Part shown: positions 1-7,543 of the stretch, piece after piece
Layout of the letters: the number at the start of each line of letters is the position of its first letter
Position numbering within the stretch: position 1 is the first letter of the stretch
From: an uncultured Oscillospiraceae bacterium
Lineage (GTDB): Bacteria > Bacillota > Clostridia > Oscillospirales > Oscillospiraceae
Reading direction: 5' to 3'
Assembly: GCA_934573945.1 (NCBI GenBank)
Contig: CAKTMQ010000017.1
Coordinates: forward strand, 1 to 21,240
Length of the DNA stretch: 21,240 nucleotides
Made by a program: the position numbers and the translations under genes
Notes under the pieces: model-generated
Told to the model about the DNA's origin: nothing
What the model saw: only the letters and a program-made list of their open reading frames with translations
Database searches by the model: none

Positions 1-147
1 GAAAAACACGCAAGAACGATATGAAATTGTGAAATCCGAACCCGCGCAAAGCCCTGTGCGGCGGACATTTTCAGCGGGCGAAACGGCCGGAGCTTCCAAA
101 AATTTCGAGTGCAGACCCTTCAACCACTTGGGAACAGCTCCATGAGC
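1..147 (-). ncRNA. Possible small structured RNA (6S-like?)
   Basis: Downstream of the leftward promoter the transcript carries no supported ORF. It can form a stem in which GGAGCT near its 5' end pairs with AGCTCC about 45 bases later, with further pairing inside. The first 50 bases loosely resemble the 5' half of enterobacterial 6S RNA (a GTTC-CAAG motif following GAG-TG), from memory only. It ends near a T-rich stretch at the window edge. This is a weak call; it could equally be the leader of a gene further left. Confidence 0.25.
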
Positions 148-153
148 CTAACC

Positions 154-182
154 AGTATACCACAAATTTTTCACCTGTGCAA
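154..182 (-). promoter_or_regulatory. Leftward sigma-A promoter
   Basis: On the minus strand a -35 element TTGCAC (177-182) is separated by exactly 17 bases from a -10 element TATACT (154-159). Transcription would start near 147 and run left out of the window. No open reading frame with a ribosome binding site follows within the visible part, so it may drive a small RNA or a gene beyond the edge. Confidence 0.6.
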
Positions 183-207
183 CGCATAATTTGTACGGGA
201 GGGAAAA

Positions 208-786
208 ATGATGGTTTTTATTTATGGAGAGGGGAGCTACGACAACTACCGCCGTGCGCTGGCCGCGGTGGGTCAGGAGACGGTGGTATCCACCGACGTG
301 GCGGCTGCGCGGCGGTGCAGCGGCCTGCTGCTGCCGGGCGGCGGCGACATATACGGCAGCCTGCGGCGGCAGGAAACGGCACTGATCAATGCCTTTGTCT
401 GCCGCCGCAGGCCGGTGCTGGGGATCTGTCGGGGGATGCAGGCACTGAACGTCTATTTTGGCGGGACGCTGTACGACCGTATCCCGGGACATCAGGCGCC
501 GGAGGCGGATCTGGTGCATTCCACCCGGGCAGAGGGCTTGCTGGCGGCCCTGCTGGGGAAGGCACCGGCGGTCACCAGCAGCCACCATCAGGCGGTGCGG
601 ATGCCGGGGCAGCGACTGCAGGTCTGCCAGCGTGCGACGGACGGCATTGTCGAGGGCTTCCTTCACGAGTCGCTGCCTGTCGTGGGGGTGCAGTACCATC
701 CGGAACGGCAGAGCTTTTCTCTGCGGCGTGCCGATGCGGCAGACGCCGCGCCGCTTTGGCGGTGGTGGGCGGCGCAGCTGGAGTGA
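208..786 (+). CDS. Class I glutamine amidotransferase (peptidase C26 / gamma-glutamyl-GABA hydrolase-like)
   Basis: This 192-residue cytosolic hydrolase has the class I amidotransferase triad. The nucleophile Cys74 lies in LGICRGMQALN, and His164 and Glu166 lie in QYHPE; the oxyanion strand LLPGGGDIYG is at 41-50. The arrangement matches peptidase C26, whose members hydrolyse gamma-glutamyl amides (for example gamma-glutamyl-GABA in putrescine catabolism). It is shorter than the usual 240-255 residues because the region before the GGG motif and the segment after the nucleophile elbow are compact. The start at 208 follows a GGGAGGG ribosome binding site by about 4 bases. No polyamine genes are adjacent, so the substrate is unknown. 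The fold and catalytic residues are clear; the exact reaction is inference. Confidence 0.85.
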   Translation: MMVFIYGEGSYDNYRRALAAVGQETVVSTDVAAARRCSGLLLPGGGDIYGSLRRQETALINAFVCRRRPVLGICRGMQALNVYFGGTLYDRIPGHQAPEADLVHSTRAEGLLAALLGKAPAVTSSHHQAVRMPGQRLQVCQRATDGIVEGFLHESLPVVGVQYHPERQSFSLRRADAADAAPLWRWWAAQLE

Positions 787-840
787 GGAGACCGGAAAAG
801 AGATATTTTTTAATTTTATATGACGGCTGCTGACAGACTC

Positions 841-869
841 TTGACAAACAATCTTTCACACCATATGCT
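841..869 (+). promoter_or_regulatory. Promoter of the truncated tetR gene
   Basis: A perfect -35 TTGACA (841-846), a 17-base spacer and a -10 TATGCT (864-869) lie 47 bases before the tetR start. The promoter now drives only a gene fragment and would run into antisense of the inserted segment. Confidence 0.75.
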
Positions 870-877
870 AACATAGC

Positions 878-889
878 GTTATACATAAC
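878..889. promoter_or_regulatory. Possible TetR autoregulatory operator
   Basis: A perfect palindrome, GTTAT-AC-ATAAC, lies just after the -10 element and before the tetR ribosome binding site, where a TetR-family repressor would typically bind to control its own gene. The placement supports it, but the site is short. Since the regulator is truncated, the operator is probably orphaned. Confidence 0.4.
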
Positions 890-915
890 CAACTGTTATT
901 ATTGAGGTGATGCCA

Positions 916-1080
916 ATGCCTGCTGTGAAAAAAGTCTCCCGGGATAAGATCATTGATGCGGCTATCGAGGTGCTGCGTGACGGCGGTTTTTCCGCCATCA
1001 ATGCCCGCAGCGTCGCCAAAAAATTGGGCTGCTCCACCCAGCCGATCTATTTTTCCTTTCAGAACATGGAGGAGCTGAAA
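916..1080 (+). pseudogene. TetR-family regulator, N-terminal fragment
   Basis: The first ~55 residues are a typical TetR DNA-binding domain: an IIDAAIEVLRDGGF helix followed by ARSVAKKLGCSTQPIYFSF, the helix-turn-helix, then NMEELK. ATG 916 is preferred because a GAGGTGA ribosome binding site sits 5 bases upstream; the frame also opens with GTG 907 and ATG 910. After about 1080 homology stops abruptly and the frame runs out at 1185 in sequence that is antisense to the foreign polyvalent protein. The ligand-binding domain (normally another ~130 residues) is missing, so this is a broken gene. The break coincides with the left end of the inserted segment. Confidence 0.85.
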
Positions 1081-4000
1081 ACCGCGCCGCCTTTTCTCCC
1101 TTGTCCATCGTGCCGTACAGGCCGCGGTATCCGCTCAGAAGCTCCTCCACCTTGCCCAGATAGGTGCGTTCCTGCTGCTGGATAGTTGCCCGCTCCCGAC
1201 CCAGCAGCTCTTGCAGGCTGCGGTTGTCCTCCAGGTCTTTCAGCTTGTTTTCCACAATGGCCACGCGGTTGGTGTCCTTGGTGATCTCGTCCTTCAGATA
1301 CGAAATCCGCTTGGCATTTTTCTTCCCGTCTGCGAGAGTAAGCTCCGTCAGCTCTGCCCGGTTGGCCGACAGTCGGGCTTCGTAGCCCTCCAGCCGTCCC
1401 ACCGCGCCCCTGTACTCGGCAAGGCGCTTGCGCTCCCACTCGGTCTTGGCGGCCCCCTTCGCCGCCGACAGCAGGATTTCCCGGTCGGTCGTGCCCCGCT
1501 GCCGGTATGCGGCGTACTTCTTCAGCTCCCGCACCTCCTGCCCCAGCTCCGTGGCGGATTTCAGCTGATAGCGAATATTGTTACTTTCTCTGAATTGCTT
1601 GACTTCCTTCTGGAACTGTGCTAAATTCTTCTTGAGAGATGCTTCTGTTATATTCCCCAGCCCTGCTGGCTGGGCAATCACTGACAGGTTGCTTCTCTCT
1701 TTTTTGTTGTAATCCATCACACGACCATCTTTGATAGCATTGCGAATCAGTTCATCCCAACCAACACGCCCACCATCTTCAAAGAAATTGCGTTCCGCGA
1801 TAGTCAGAACGACGTGCGGCCGCACAGAGAAATTACCGTTCAGGCTCTTGCTGGAATAGAAACTCAGCACAGCATACAGCGGTGCATCGTTGTTTCCATA
1901 TTCCGGCAGCATCATAATGACCGCCGGATTCCCGTCCTTTGTTTTGGTGGAAATGGTCATGGTCGGCTCGTTGATGCTCATAATGGCCCGTGTCATTTTC
2001 TCCACGCCCAGATCATGAAAATGGACATTCTCGCCCTTGCGCTGTGTCGGACGGCCATCCTGAATGGCCTGCTCCTTGCTGACCATGTTTTCATAGGCAT
2101 GGTCACGCTGGATATAAATGTCGCCGCCGATTCCCAGTTTCTCGCTGATATAGCGCGGCATAACGCTGACGGGGATCAGCTGATTCTGTCGGGTGGCCTT
2201 TTCGCTCAACGCATCGTACAGCGCCGTAGAAACCGCCTGTTCGCTGAAGCTCTTCAGCTGGAATCTTGCGCCTTCCACGCTGTTTACTGCATCTGTGCGG
2301 GATTGTTCATCTCCGCTCTTGTACGCAATCGCTTTCACGCCAGCCTGAGCCAGTGCCGCCCTGACCTCCGCACTGGCATCATCCGGGATCACAGCGGCCA
2401 GCACTTCGTCAAAGCCCACAGCACGCTGCGGCTTGGCCTCAAAGTACCCGGTGGGCATATTGGAAATATCTTCAAAGAGTTGCAGCACCTTGCCCGCCGT
2501 GCCCGGCCTGATATGCAGCGTCGGATATGTACGCAGCTCCTTGTCGATGGCCGCTGCGGTACGCTTTGTGCGCAGAGTTTCCACAATGGCTGTGGCCGCA
2601 TCGTCCAAAGCAATAAAGTCATTCCGGGCGGCGGGGTCTTTGATCTCGTTGGTCAACTCCGCCAGCCGTGCCGAATACTCCTGACGGATGGCGCTGTATT
2701 CCTCCTCCGTCATTTTTACCAGCCGGCCGGAATCCGCCTTGATTTCGTCAATGGAATTATAGTCCTTTGAAGCCACACCCCAGATAGCTTGCCCGCCAAA
2801 GAATGTATTGGTGCCCTTCTGGTCGCCCCGCTTCATTGCCTTTACAATATTCTCCAGCGTGATCTCATAATGGGTCGCGGAGAAGCTGCGGCGGTTACCG
2901 GAGGATGTGTAGTAATCCTTACCGTTGTATATGCCCTCGTTTTTCACAACGTCCTTAAACAGCTCATCCAGCCAGCGGTCATAATCAGCCTTGTCCACCT
3001 TTTTGCGGATAGCATTATTGGTGGCGTCCAGATCGACCTCCTCCGTCACCGTCTCTGTGTTTCCGCTCAAATACTTCCGTGTATTCAGCAGATATTTTGT
3101 TTTCGCTGCATTCGTCTCAGCGTTCACCACATCGGCGGCATCCTTCGCAGGCAGCCCCAGCTTTTCATAGTATTTCCGCAGCGCCGCGTTCAGCGCTTCG
3201 CCGTGTTCTGCAAACCACCGTTTTCTTGCCGCAATGGGAGCCTCGCTGCCGTTTGCCCGGAAACCATCCACAGTGTCAGCGCCCAATTCGTGGATCAGGA
3301 ACTCAGACATTTCCTGCTGGTTTTCGTCCATGCGGCTGACGTTCCGGCGCATCACATTTTCTACTGCCCCGCGCCCGGTATCTTCAAGGTAGATGTTCAT
3401 CACACGCGGATCGTCCCGCATAGGTTCAACCACCTTGTCCAGACCGCCTTTGCGGTTCAGCTCATCCTCCAGCGTGTTGGCTACGGAATACAGCGGATTG
3501 GCAAAGTCACGGCCTTTTTCCCGCTGCATCCGATAGAACAGCTCATGAATGCGGTTGGCAGCCTTTTCGTTGACCTCATACTCAATCTGCGGTGCCGTAG
3601 GTGTCCACGCATCATAGCCATATACCTTATTGCTGCGGAACAGCTGCGGGTCAATGGTATCCTTGCTGAAAACAAAGGAGATCGGGCCGTACTCACTGTG
3701 CCCCGCGTCACCCTTCACCACGGCGATGGAGGGCATCGGAAGCCCGCCCAGCCTGACAGCATCCAGAAGATTCTTTTCTGTCAGGTTGTGCAGCGCCAGC
3801 AGATTTTTTGTTTCCTCCACCGGTTTCTTCAAAGAAAATTTTGCCTGCATCCCGCTGTCAACGACTTCCGCAAACGGAACACCTTGGATGTTGACACGTG
3901 CTTCATTAAGTGCTATACTACCAATATAGCCACTTCGGAGAAGGCCTATGGGCGTATAGATGCCCATACGACGAAGAACCGGGGTGGCTCTTTTTTTGTC

Positions 4001-5143
4001 CAAAAACAGCACTTCGCTGCCGTTCAAAAAGGCTGCACCCACTTCTTCCGCCGTCTGTGTACGGCTGCCCGTCTTTGTGTATGTACTGGATACCTTCTGC
4101 ATCCCGCTGATGAAGATACGGTTCTTCATCGGCAAAAGATCCATAGCTGCCAAAATGGGATTTCCATTCTGCGCACGGTATGTGCCAAAGACCACAATAC
4201 TGTTTGCTCTCGTTTTGCTTTTCAGCACCATTACGGGATCTTCCAGAATCTGCGGAACCCGCTTGATTTCTTCCAGCGTCATTTCGGGGTGATCCACAAG
4301 GATTTTGTTGATCTTGGTGCTCTCCATGAAAATGTCATTTTCAATCGCGCCAAGACCTTGCAGCACGGAGCCGGTACTGCCGAGGATGAAGGTCTCTCCA
4401 TCTGGCCGGCCGTCCTCTGCCCATTCGTCGATTTCCCGCATGAACTCTCGCCTGATCTGATACCGTCCCTCACCGTCGCCCTCGCGGGCGGCGGTTTTTG
4501 CCATCTGCGCCTGCTTTGCCGCCGCGTCATAGGCTTTCTGCCACAGCGCCGCGCACGCCTCCAGCCCGGCCATGTCCTTGCCGTAGGCGCTCTGTGCCGC
4601 CGCGTCCCGCGCCTCCTTGCCCCGGAACAGCGCCTTGATCTTCTCGATAAAGGCTTTCAGGGCGTCCAGCATCCGCTTTGCCGCCGGGCGGTTCTCCTTG
4701 GCGAAGTCCTCAAAGAGCTTGCCGTTTTCCATCATGCCGCGGGTAAAGTCGGCAGCGATCTCGTCCATGGCCTCCTCCTGCGTCAGCTTTACGCCCGCCT
4801 CCTCGGCCATCGCCCGATACCGCTCCACATAGGCCGCCGCGCCCTCCTCGCCGGATTCCCGTGCGCGGTAGCGCATGGCGTGGTCGCGGTAAGCCCGGTA
4901 TTCCTCCGGCGCCAGCTCCTGCATCCGGTGCGTCACCTCGTGGGCCGCCACAAAGTCAATGGCGTTTTCTGCATCAGCCGCGATCTGGATCAGATTCCGG
5001 CTGGCGACGTACTGGCCGTTGGCGCTGCCGCCCCGTACCGTCGGCACGATCTCCACCCGCAGCCCAAGCTCCTTGCCCATGGTGTTCAGCAGTGCCGCCG
5101 TACCGGGCTTTTCCTGCGCCAGCCGCTGGGCGTCTCCCATGCC
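1078..5143. mobile_element. Fragment of phage or conjugative element inserted between broken host genes
   Basis: This segment codes on the minus strand for one continuous piece of a phage/ICE-type polyvalent protein and is visibly less GC-rich than its flanks. Its left edge cuts tetR after the HTH; its right edge cuts a sortase-like gene. I see no terminal inverted repeats, target duplication, integrase or transposase, only GC-rich microhomology at most. It is therefore a remnant, a replacement of host DNA, or an assembly join. Junction positions are accurate to about 10 bases and come from where protein similarity changes strand. Confidence 0.65.
1078..5143 (-). pseudogene. Large polyvalent protein fragment (zincin, MuF-C-like, ART-like modules)
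   Basis: The open frame spans 998-5284 (1428 residues from ATG 5284), but residues 1-47 are antisense to the sortase fragment and the last ~26 residues are antisense to tetR, so only residues ~48-1402 are authentic. Modules are separated by a recurring [RK][FY][QS][LI][KR] linker at 274, 482, 1007 and 1238. They are: a zincin metallopeptidase (HEVTH at 115-119, acidic third-ligand region DEIAADF near 174); a MuF C-terminal-like domain (~290-440); a long central module ending in an ART-PolyVal-like part (YFEAKP at 947); a second MuF-C-like domain (~1035-1197); and a charged coiled coil (1245-1400). Such proteins are delivered or expressed by phages and conjugative elements in host conflict. 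This copy lacks its own start, ribosome binding site and C-terminus and is probably inactive. Module names are by pattern recognition and need a profile search. Confidence 0.7.
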
Positions 5144-5269
5144 TTTACAGTGGCGGCGGTGAAGACCGTCGCCGGTGATGAGCGCGATGCGCTGGCCTCT
5201 GACTATCCGTTGACGCTGTTCACCTGTACCGCCGACAGCCGCCACCGTCTGCTGGTGCGCTGTCGGTAA
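5144..5269 (+). pseudogene. Sortase-like gene, C-terminal fragment
   Basis: The last ~41 codons before TAA 5267-5269 read like the end of a sortase: LTLFTCTADSRHRLLVRC has the catalytic Cys in a TCT motif and the catalytic Arg in HRLLVR. The catalytic His region and the N-terminal membrane anchor are missing; upstream the frame enters antisense of the foreign fragment. Sortases join LPXTG-like proteins to the cell wall or to pili. The loss matters here because a neighbouring surface protein (13631-14428) carries an SPKTG sorting signal. The assignment rests on a short motif, so it is moderately sure. Confidence 0.6.
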
Positions 5270-5314
5270 TGGTACCGGCCGCATCTTGCCCTGCCGCCGG
5301 TACTATCATGCCGA

Positions 5315-5353
5315 GACCCCCGCACCTGCCGCAGCGCGGCAGGTGCGGGGGTC
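5315..5353. terminator. Perfect 18-bp hairpin between convergent genes
   Basis: Arms 5315-5332 and 5336-5353 are perfect inverted repeats around a 3-base loop (AGC). It sits between the plus-strand sortase remnant and the minus-strand ROK gene, where a bidirectional terminator is expected. There is no clear T-tract on either side, so termination would be weak or Rho-assisted. Confidence 0.5.
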
Positions 5354-5423
5354 ATATCATATGTCCGGCGCTTCAGGCGTGCACCATATGTGCACCGGCC
5401 TATACGGAGGACGTTTCGTCGGC

Positions 5424-6794
5424 TTACACCTCCGGCAGACTGGCCGCCGCCACGGATTGGCCGACACGGCGAAAGCGCTCATCCGGCAACGTGACGGACA
5501 GCGCCGCCAGCGCGGGGTACTCCTCCGCCAGCACACGGCGGCACGCCGATACGATCAACTCGCCGCCGACGCCGGAGGCCACCCGTCCCAGCACCATCAG
5601 GTGCCGCAGGTCATATACGGCGGCGTACAGCGGCAGCGTGTGCCCCAGATAGACGCCGATGTCGCGGAAAATGGCCAGTGCGCGGCTGTCTCCCGCTGCC
5701 GCCAGTGCCTGCACCGCTTTCAGCTTTTCGGCAGGCGTCAGGGTCTCGTCCAGCTCGACCCCGGCGGCAGGCGCCAGACGGATGACAGCATCCTGTGAGA
5801 AGTAGTTGCACCCGGTGCCGATGTCGCCTGACCACGTGTCCCGCGCCGCCCGGGAATCAAGATCCACCGGTGCGAAGGCCAGCTCATTGAACCAGCCGGA
5901 AATGCAGCCGCTGCCGTCCACGTAGCCCGTCGCCTCGCTGGTGCCCATGGCAAGCCCCAGAACGCGGCCATCGTGCAGGCTCATGGCGCCGGCCAGCGCC
6001 GTCACGTCGCCGTCATTGGCCACCACGATGGGCACGTTACCCAGTGCCTTTGCCGCCCGGTCGTAGATGGATTTGACGGCGCTGCGCCGCGCCGGAGGTA
6101 CCTGCATAAAAAGAGAGGAGACCATGGGCGCGTTGCCGATGAACACACCGGCGGAGGATACGCCGATGGCGTCCACCCGGGGCAGCCTGGCCGCCGCCGT
6201 GCGAAAAGCGGACAGGATCTCCCTGTAATGGTATTGGGGATCGGCCTGGGTCTTGGGGTGCCAGACCACCTCCTCGGCGTACACGACGGCGCCGTCCATC
6301 ACGGCGGAGACCTTGCGGTCAGAGCCGCCGGCGTCAAATCCGATCCGGCAGCCGTTCAGATGGCCGCCCAGCTTCCGGGACTGGCTGCTGGCGGCGGGGA
6401 AATCCCGTTCCGATACCGCCTCCAGTATGAAGGGGCGTTCGAATACCGTCTCCATGAAGTCCGCGTCAAATGCCCGGCTGCCGCCGCAACGGTAGATCTG
6501 CCCCAGCGCCTCCGTCAGCGCGTCGCAGCCGCAGATGCAGACCCGCCAGCCGCCCACGCACCACAGCAGCAGTTTGACGGTGCGCTCCAGAAAGCGGAGA
6601 TTGGCCTGCCGGCAGGCTTCATCCCGCAGACAGGTGTCAAATACCGCTGTCTGCCCGTCCTGCCGCTCCACGGCGATGCGGATGGGACGATGCGCCTGCG
6701 CCAGATAGGCCTGCCGCCACGCGGCAAAGGGGATAAAGGCCGCGTCCAGAGCCGGACGGTTTTTCATGGAGTAGGAGATTCCCAGATATTCCAC
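5424..6794 (-). CDS. ROK-family / hexokinase-fold sugar kinase-like protein
   Basis: This is a soluble protein of about 456 residues with actin/hexokinase-type ATPase motifs: a phosphate-1 loop FDAGGSDRKVSAV near 153, IGVSSAGV near 210, the catalytic-Asp motif VVANDGD near 258, and an adenosine-type motif GLAMGTSEATG near 280. It most resembles ROK proteins (sugar kinases and sugar-responsive regulators). However, it lacks the CxCGxxGC zinc motif of classical ROK kinases and has ~150 extra N-terminal residues with no HTH. The start is taken as GTG 6794, because GGAG lies 8 bases upstream; TTG 6800 would be only 2-3 bases from it. It is transcribed alone from an extended -10 promoter. The substrate cannot be told from sequence. 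Confidence 0.7.
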   Translation of the reverse strand: MEYLGISYSMKNRPALDAAFIPFAAWRQAYLAQAHRPIRIAVERQDGQTAVFDTCLRDEACRQANLRFLERTVKLLLWCVGGWRVCICGCDALTEALGQIYRCGGSRAFDADFMETVFERPFILEAVSERDFPAASSQSRKLGGHLNGCRIGFDAGGSDRKVSAVMDGAVVYAEEVVWHPKTQADPQYHYREILSAFRTAAARLPRVDAIGVSSAGVFIGNAPMVSSLFMQVPPARRSAVKSIYDRAAKALGNVPIVVANDGDVTALAGAMSLHDGRVLGLAMGTSEATGYVDGSGCISGWFNELAFAPVDLDSRAARDTWSGDIGTGCNYFSQDAVIRLAPAAGVELDETLTPAEKLKAVQALAAAGDSRALAIFRDIGVYLGHTLPLYAAVYDLRHLMVLGRVASGVGGELIVSACRRVLAEEYPALAALSVTLPDERFRRVGQSVAAASLPEV

Positions 6795-6848
6795 GGTCAA
6801 TGCTCCTTTCGGCCGTCTGCCTGTGGGGGGAGACGGACTGGTTTTGCA

Positions 6849-6885
6849 GCATTATAGCACATCCGGCGGCAGAATGCCATTTCCT
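6849..6885 (-). promoter_or_regulatory. Promoter of the ROK gene
   Basis: On the minus strand an extended -10, TGCTATAAT, uses TATAAT at 6851-6856. It has only a weak -35-like TGGCAT about 18 bases upstream. The 5' leader that follows contains an inverted repeat (6813-6818 with 6831-6836). Confidence 0.6.
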
Positions 6886-6917
6886 TTTCAAAAAGGAGAA
6901 TGTTCTTTTTGAAAAGG
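6883..6917. repeat. 13-bp inverted repeat next to the matrix-operon terminator
   Basis: Perfect arms CCTTTTCAAAAAG (6883-6895) and its complement (6905-6917) flank a 9-base loop. It lies immediately beyond the operon terminator and overlaps the upstream edge of the ROK promoter. It could be a backup terminator or an operator for the ROK gene. Confidence 0.5.
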
Positions 6918-6953
6918 ACAATACCGGCTGCACCATAGTGCAGCCGGTATTGT
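6918..6953 (-). terminator. Terminator of the matrix operon
   Basis: A near-perfect hairpin has 15-16 bp arms (6918-6933 and 6938-6953), loop CATA and a T-rich run (TTGTCCTTTTC) on the minus-strand 3' side. It lies 12 bases after the last gene of the operon and is the clear end of that ~9.3 kb transcription unit. Confidence 0.85.
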
Positions 6954-6965
6954 TGGATGGAAGGC

Positions 6966-7538
6966 TTACGGGGCGGCGGTGATAACGCCGTCTGTCAGCG
7001 TGACCTGCCAGGACTGTGTGACGGCCTCCTCCGGCGCGGCCTGTATGGCCTCGGCAAAGACGTCCAGCACCTGATAGATGGTGTTGTCGGCGCGATCCTT
7101 GCTCTCGGCCAGCCGGATCACGTGGCTGCACAGCGGAGCGGTGCGCTCACCGGGTGCCACAGGCACCGCGTAGTAATAGGTGCTGTCGCCGCCCGGGATC
7201 CAACGGGAGGTATCCACCGTCAGCTCCGGCATCTGGGAGGGAAGCCCCACCACCTGTCCGTCGCCGTCCACCCAGTAGGACACCAGCCGGAGCCGGAGAA
7301 AGGCGGGGACATTGCCCGTGTTTTCCACCCGGATGTCGGACTTGGCGTGACCGGTGTGGCTGCCCTGGGTGTAGGTCTTGTTATCCAGCTTTTCCGTCAC
7401 CTGACAGGTGACCTGCGCCGGGGTGAACTGATTGTCCGCACCGGCCTTTTTGAACATGAAGGCCAGCGTGACACCGGCTGTGGCTGCCAGCACAAGGATC
7501 AGGGCAAGCAGCAAAACCGTATTGGTGCGTTTTCTCAC
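6966..7538 (-). CDS. SipW-dependent small surface protein (BsaA/TasA-like), last gene of the matrix operon
   Basis: This 190-residue protein starts with basic MRKRTNT, a hydrophobic stretch to about residue 25 and the SipW-type signal end GVTLAFMFKK. A beta-rich body follows with VENTGNVPAFLRLRLVSYW near 75, as in BsaA/CalY/TasA-like matrix proteins that assemble on the cell surface after cleavage by a SipW-type peptidase. GTG 7538 is preferred over the longer frame (ATG 7679) because AAAGGGG lies 8 bases upstream and the extra N-terminus is arginine-rich antisense-like sequence inside the preceding gene. It begins 5 bases after the giant protein's stop, so the two are co-transcribed and probably translated together. 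It may be a minor fibre subunit or a cap; that is inference. Confidence 0.75.
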   Translation of the reverse strand: MRKRTNTVLLLALILVLAATAGVTLAFMFKKAGADNQFTPAQVTCQVTEKLDNKTYTQGSHTGHAKSDIRVENTGNVPAFLRLRLVSYWVDGDGQVVGLPSQMPELTVDTSRWIPGGDSTYYYAVPVAPGERTAPLCSHVIRLAESKDRADNTIYQVLDVFAEAIQAAPEEAVTQSWQVTLTDGVITAAP

Positions 7539-7543
7539 GGCGC

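Noticed and set aside
148-699. 183-codon minus-strand ORF opposite the amidotransferase
   Set aside because: The plus strand has a full catalytic triad and a strong ribosome binding site; the minus frame starts across the left promoter and looks like shadow sequence.
2789-5269. 826-codon plus-strand ORF opposite the polyvalent fragment
   Set aside because: Only its last ~41 codons are real (sortase end). The rest is antisense of the foreign fragment.
5315-5353. 18-bp perfect hairpin as the end of an insertion element
   Set aside because: There is no partner copy near the left junction (~1080) and no flanking direct repeat. Its location between convergent genes fits a terminator better.
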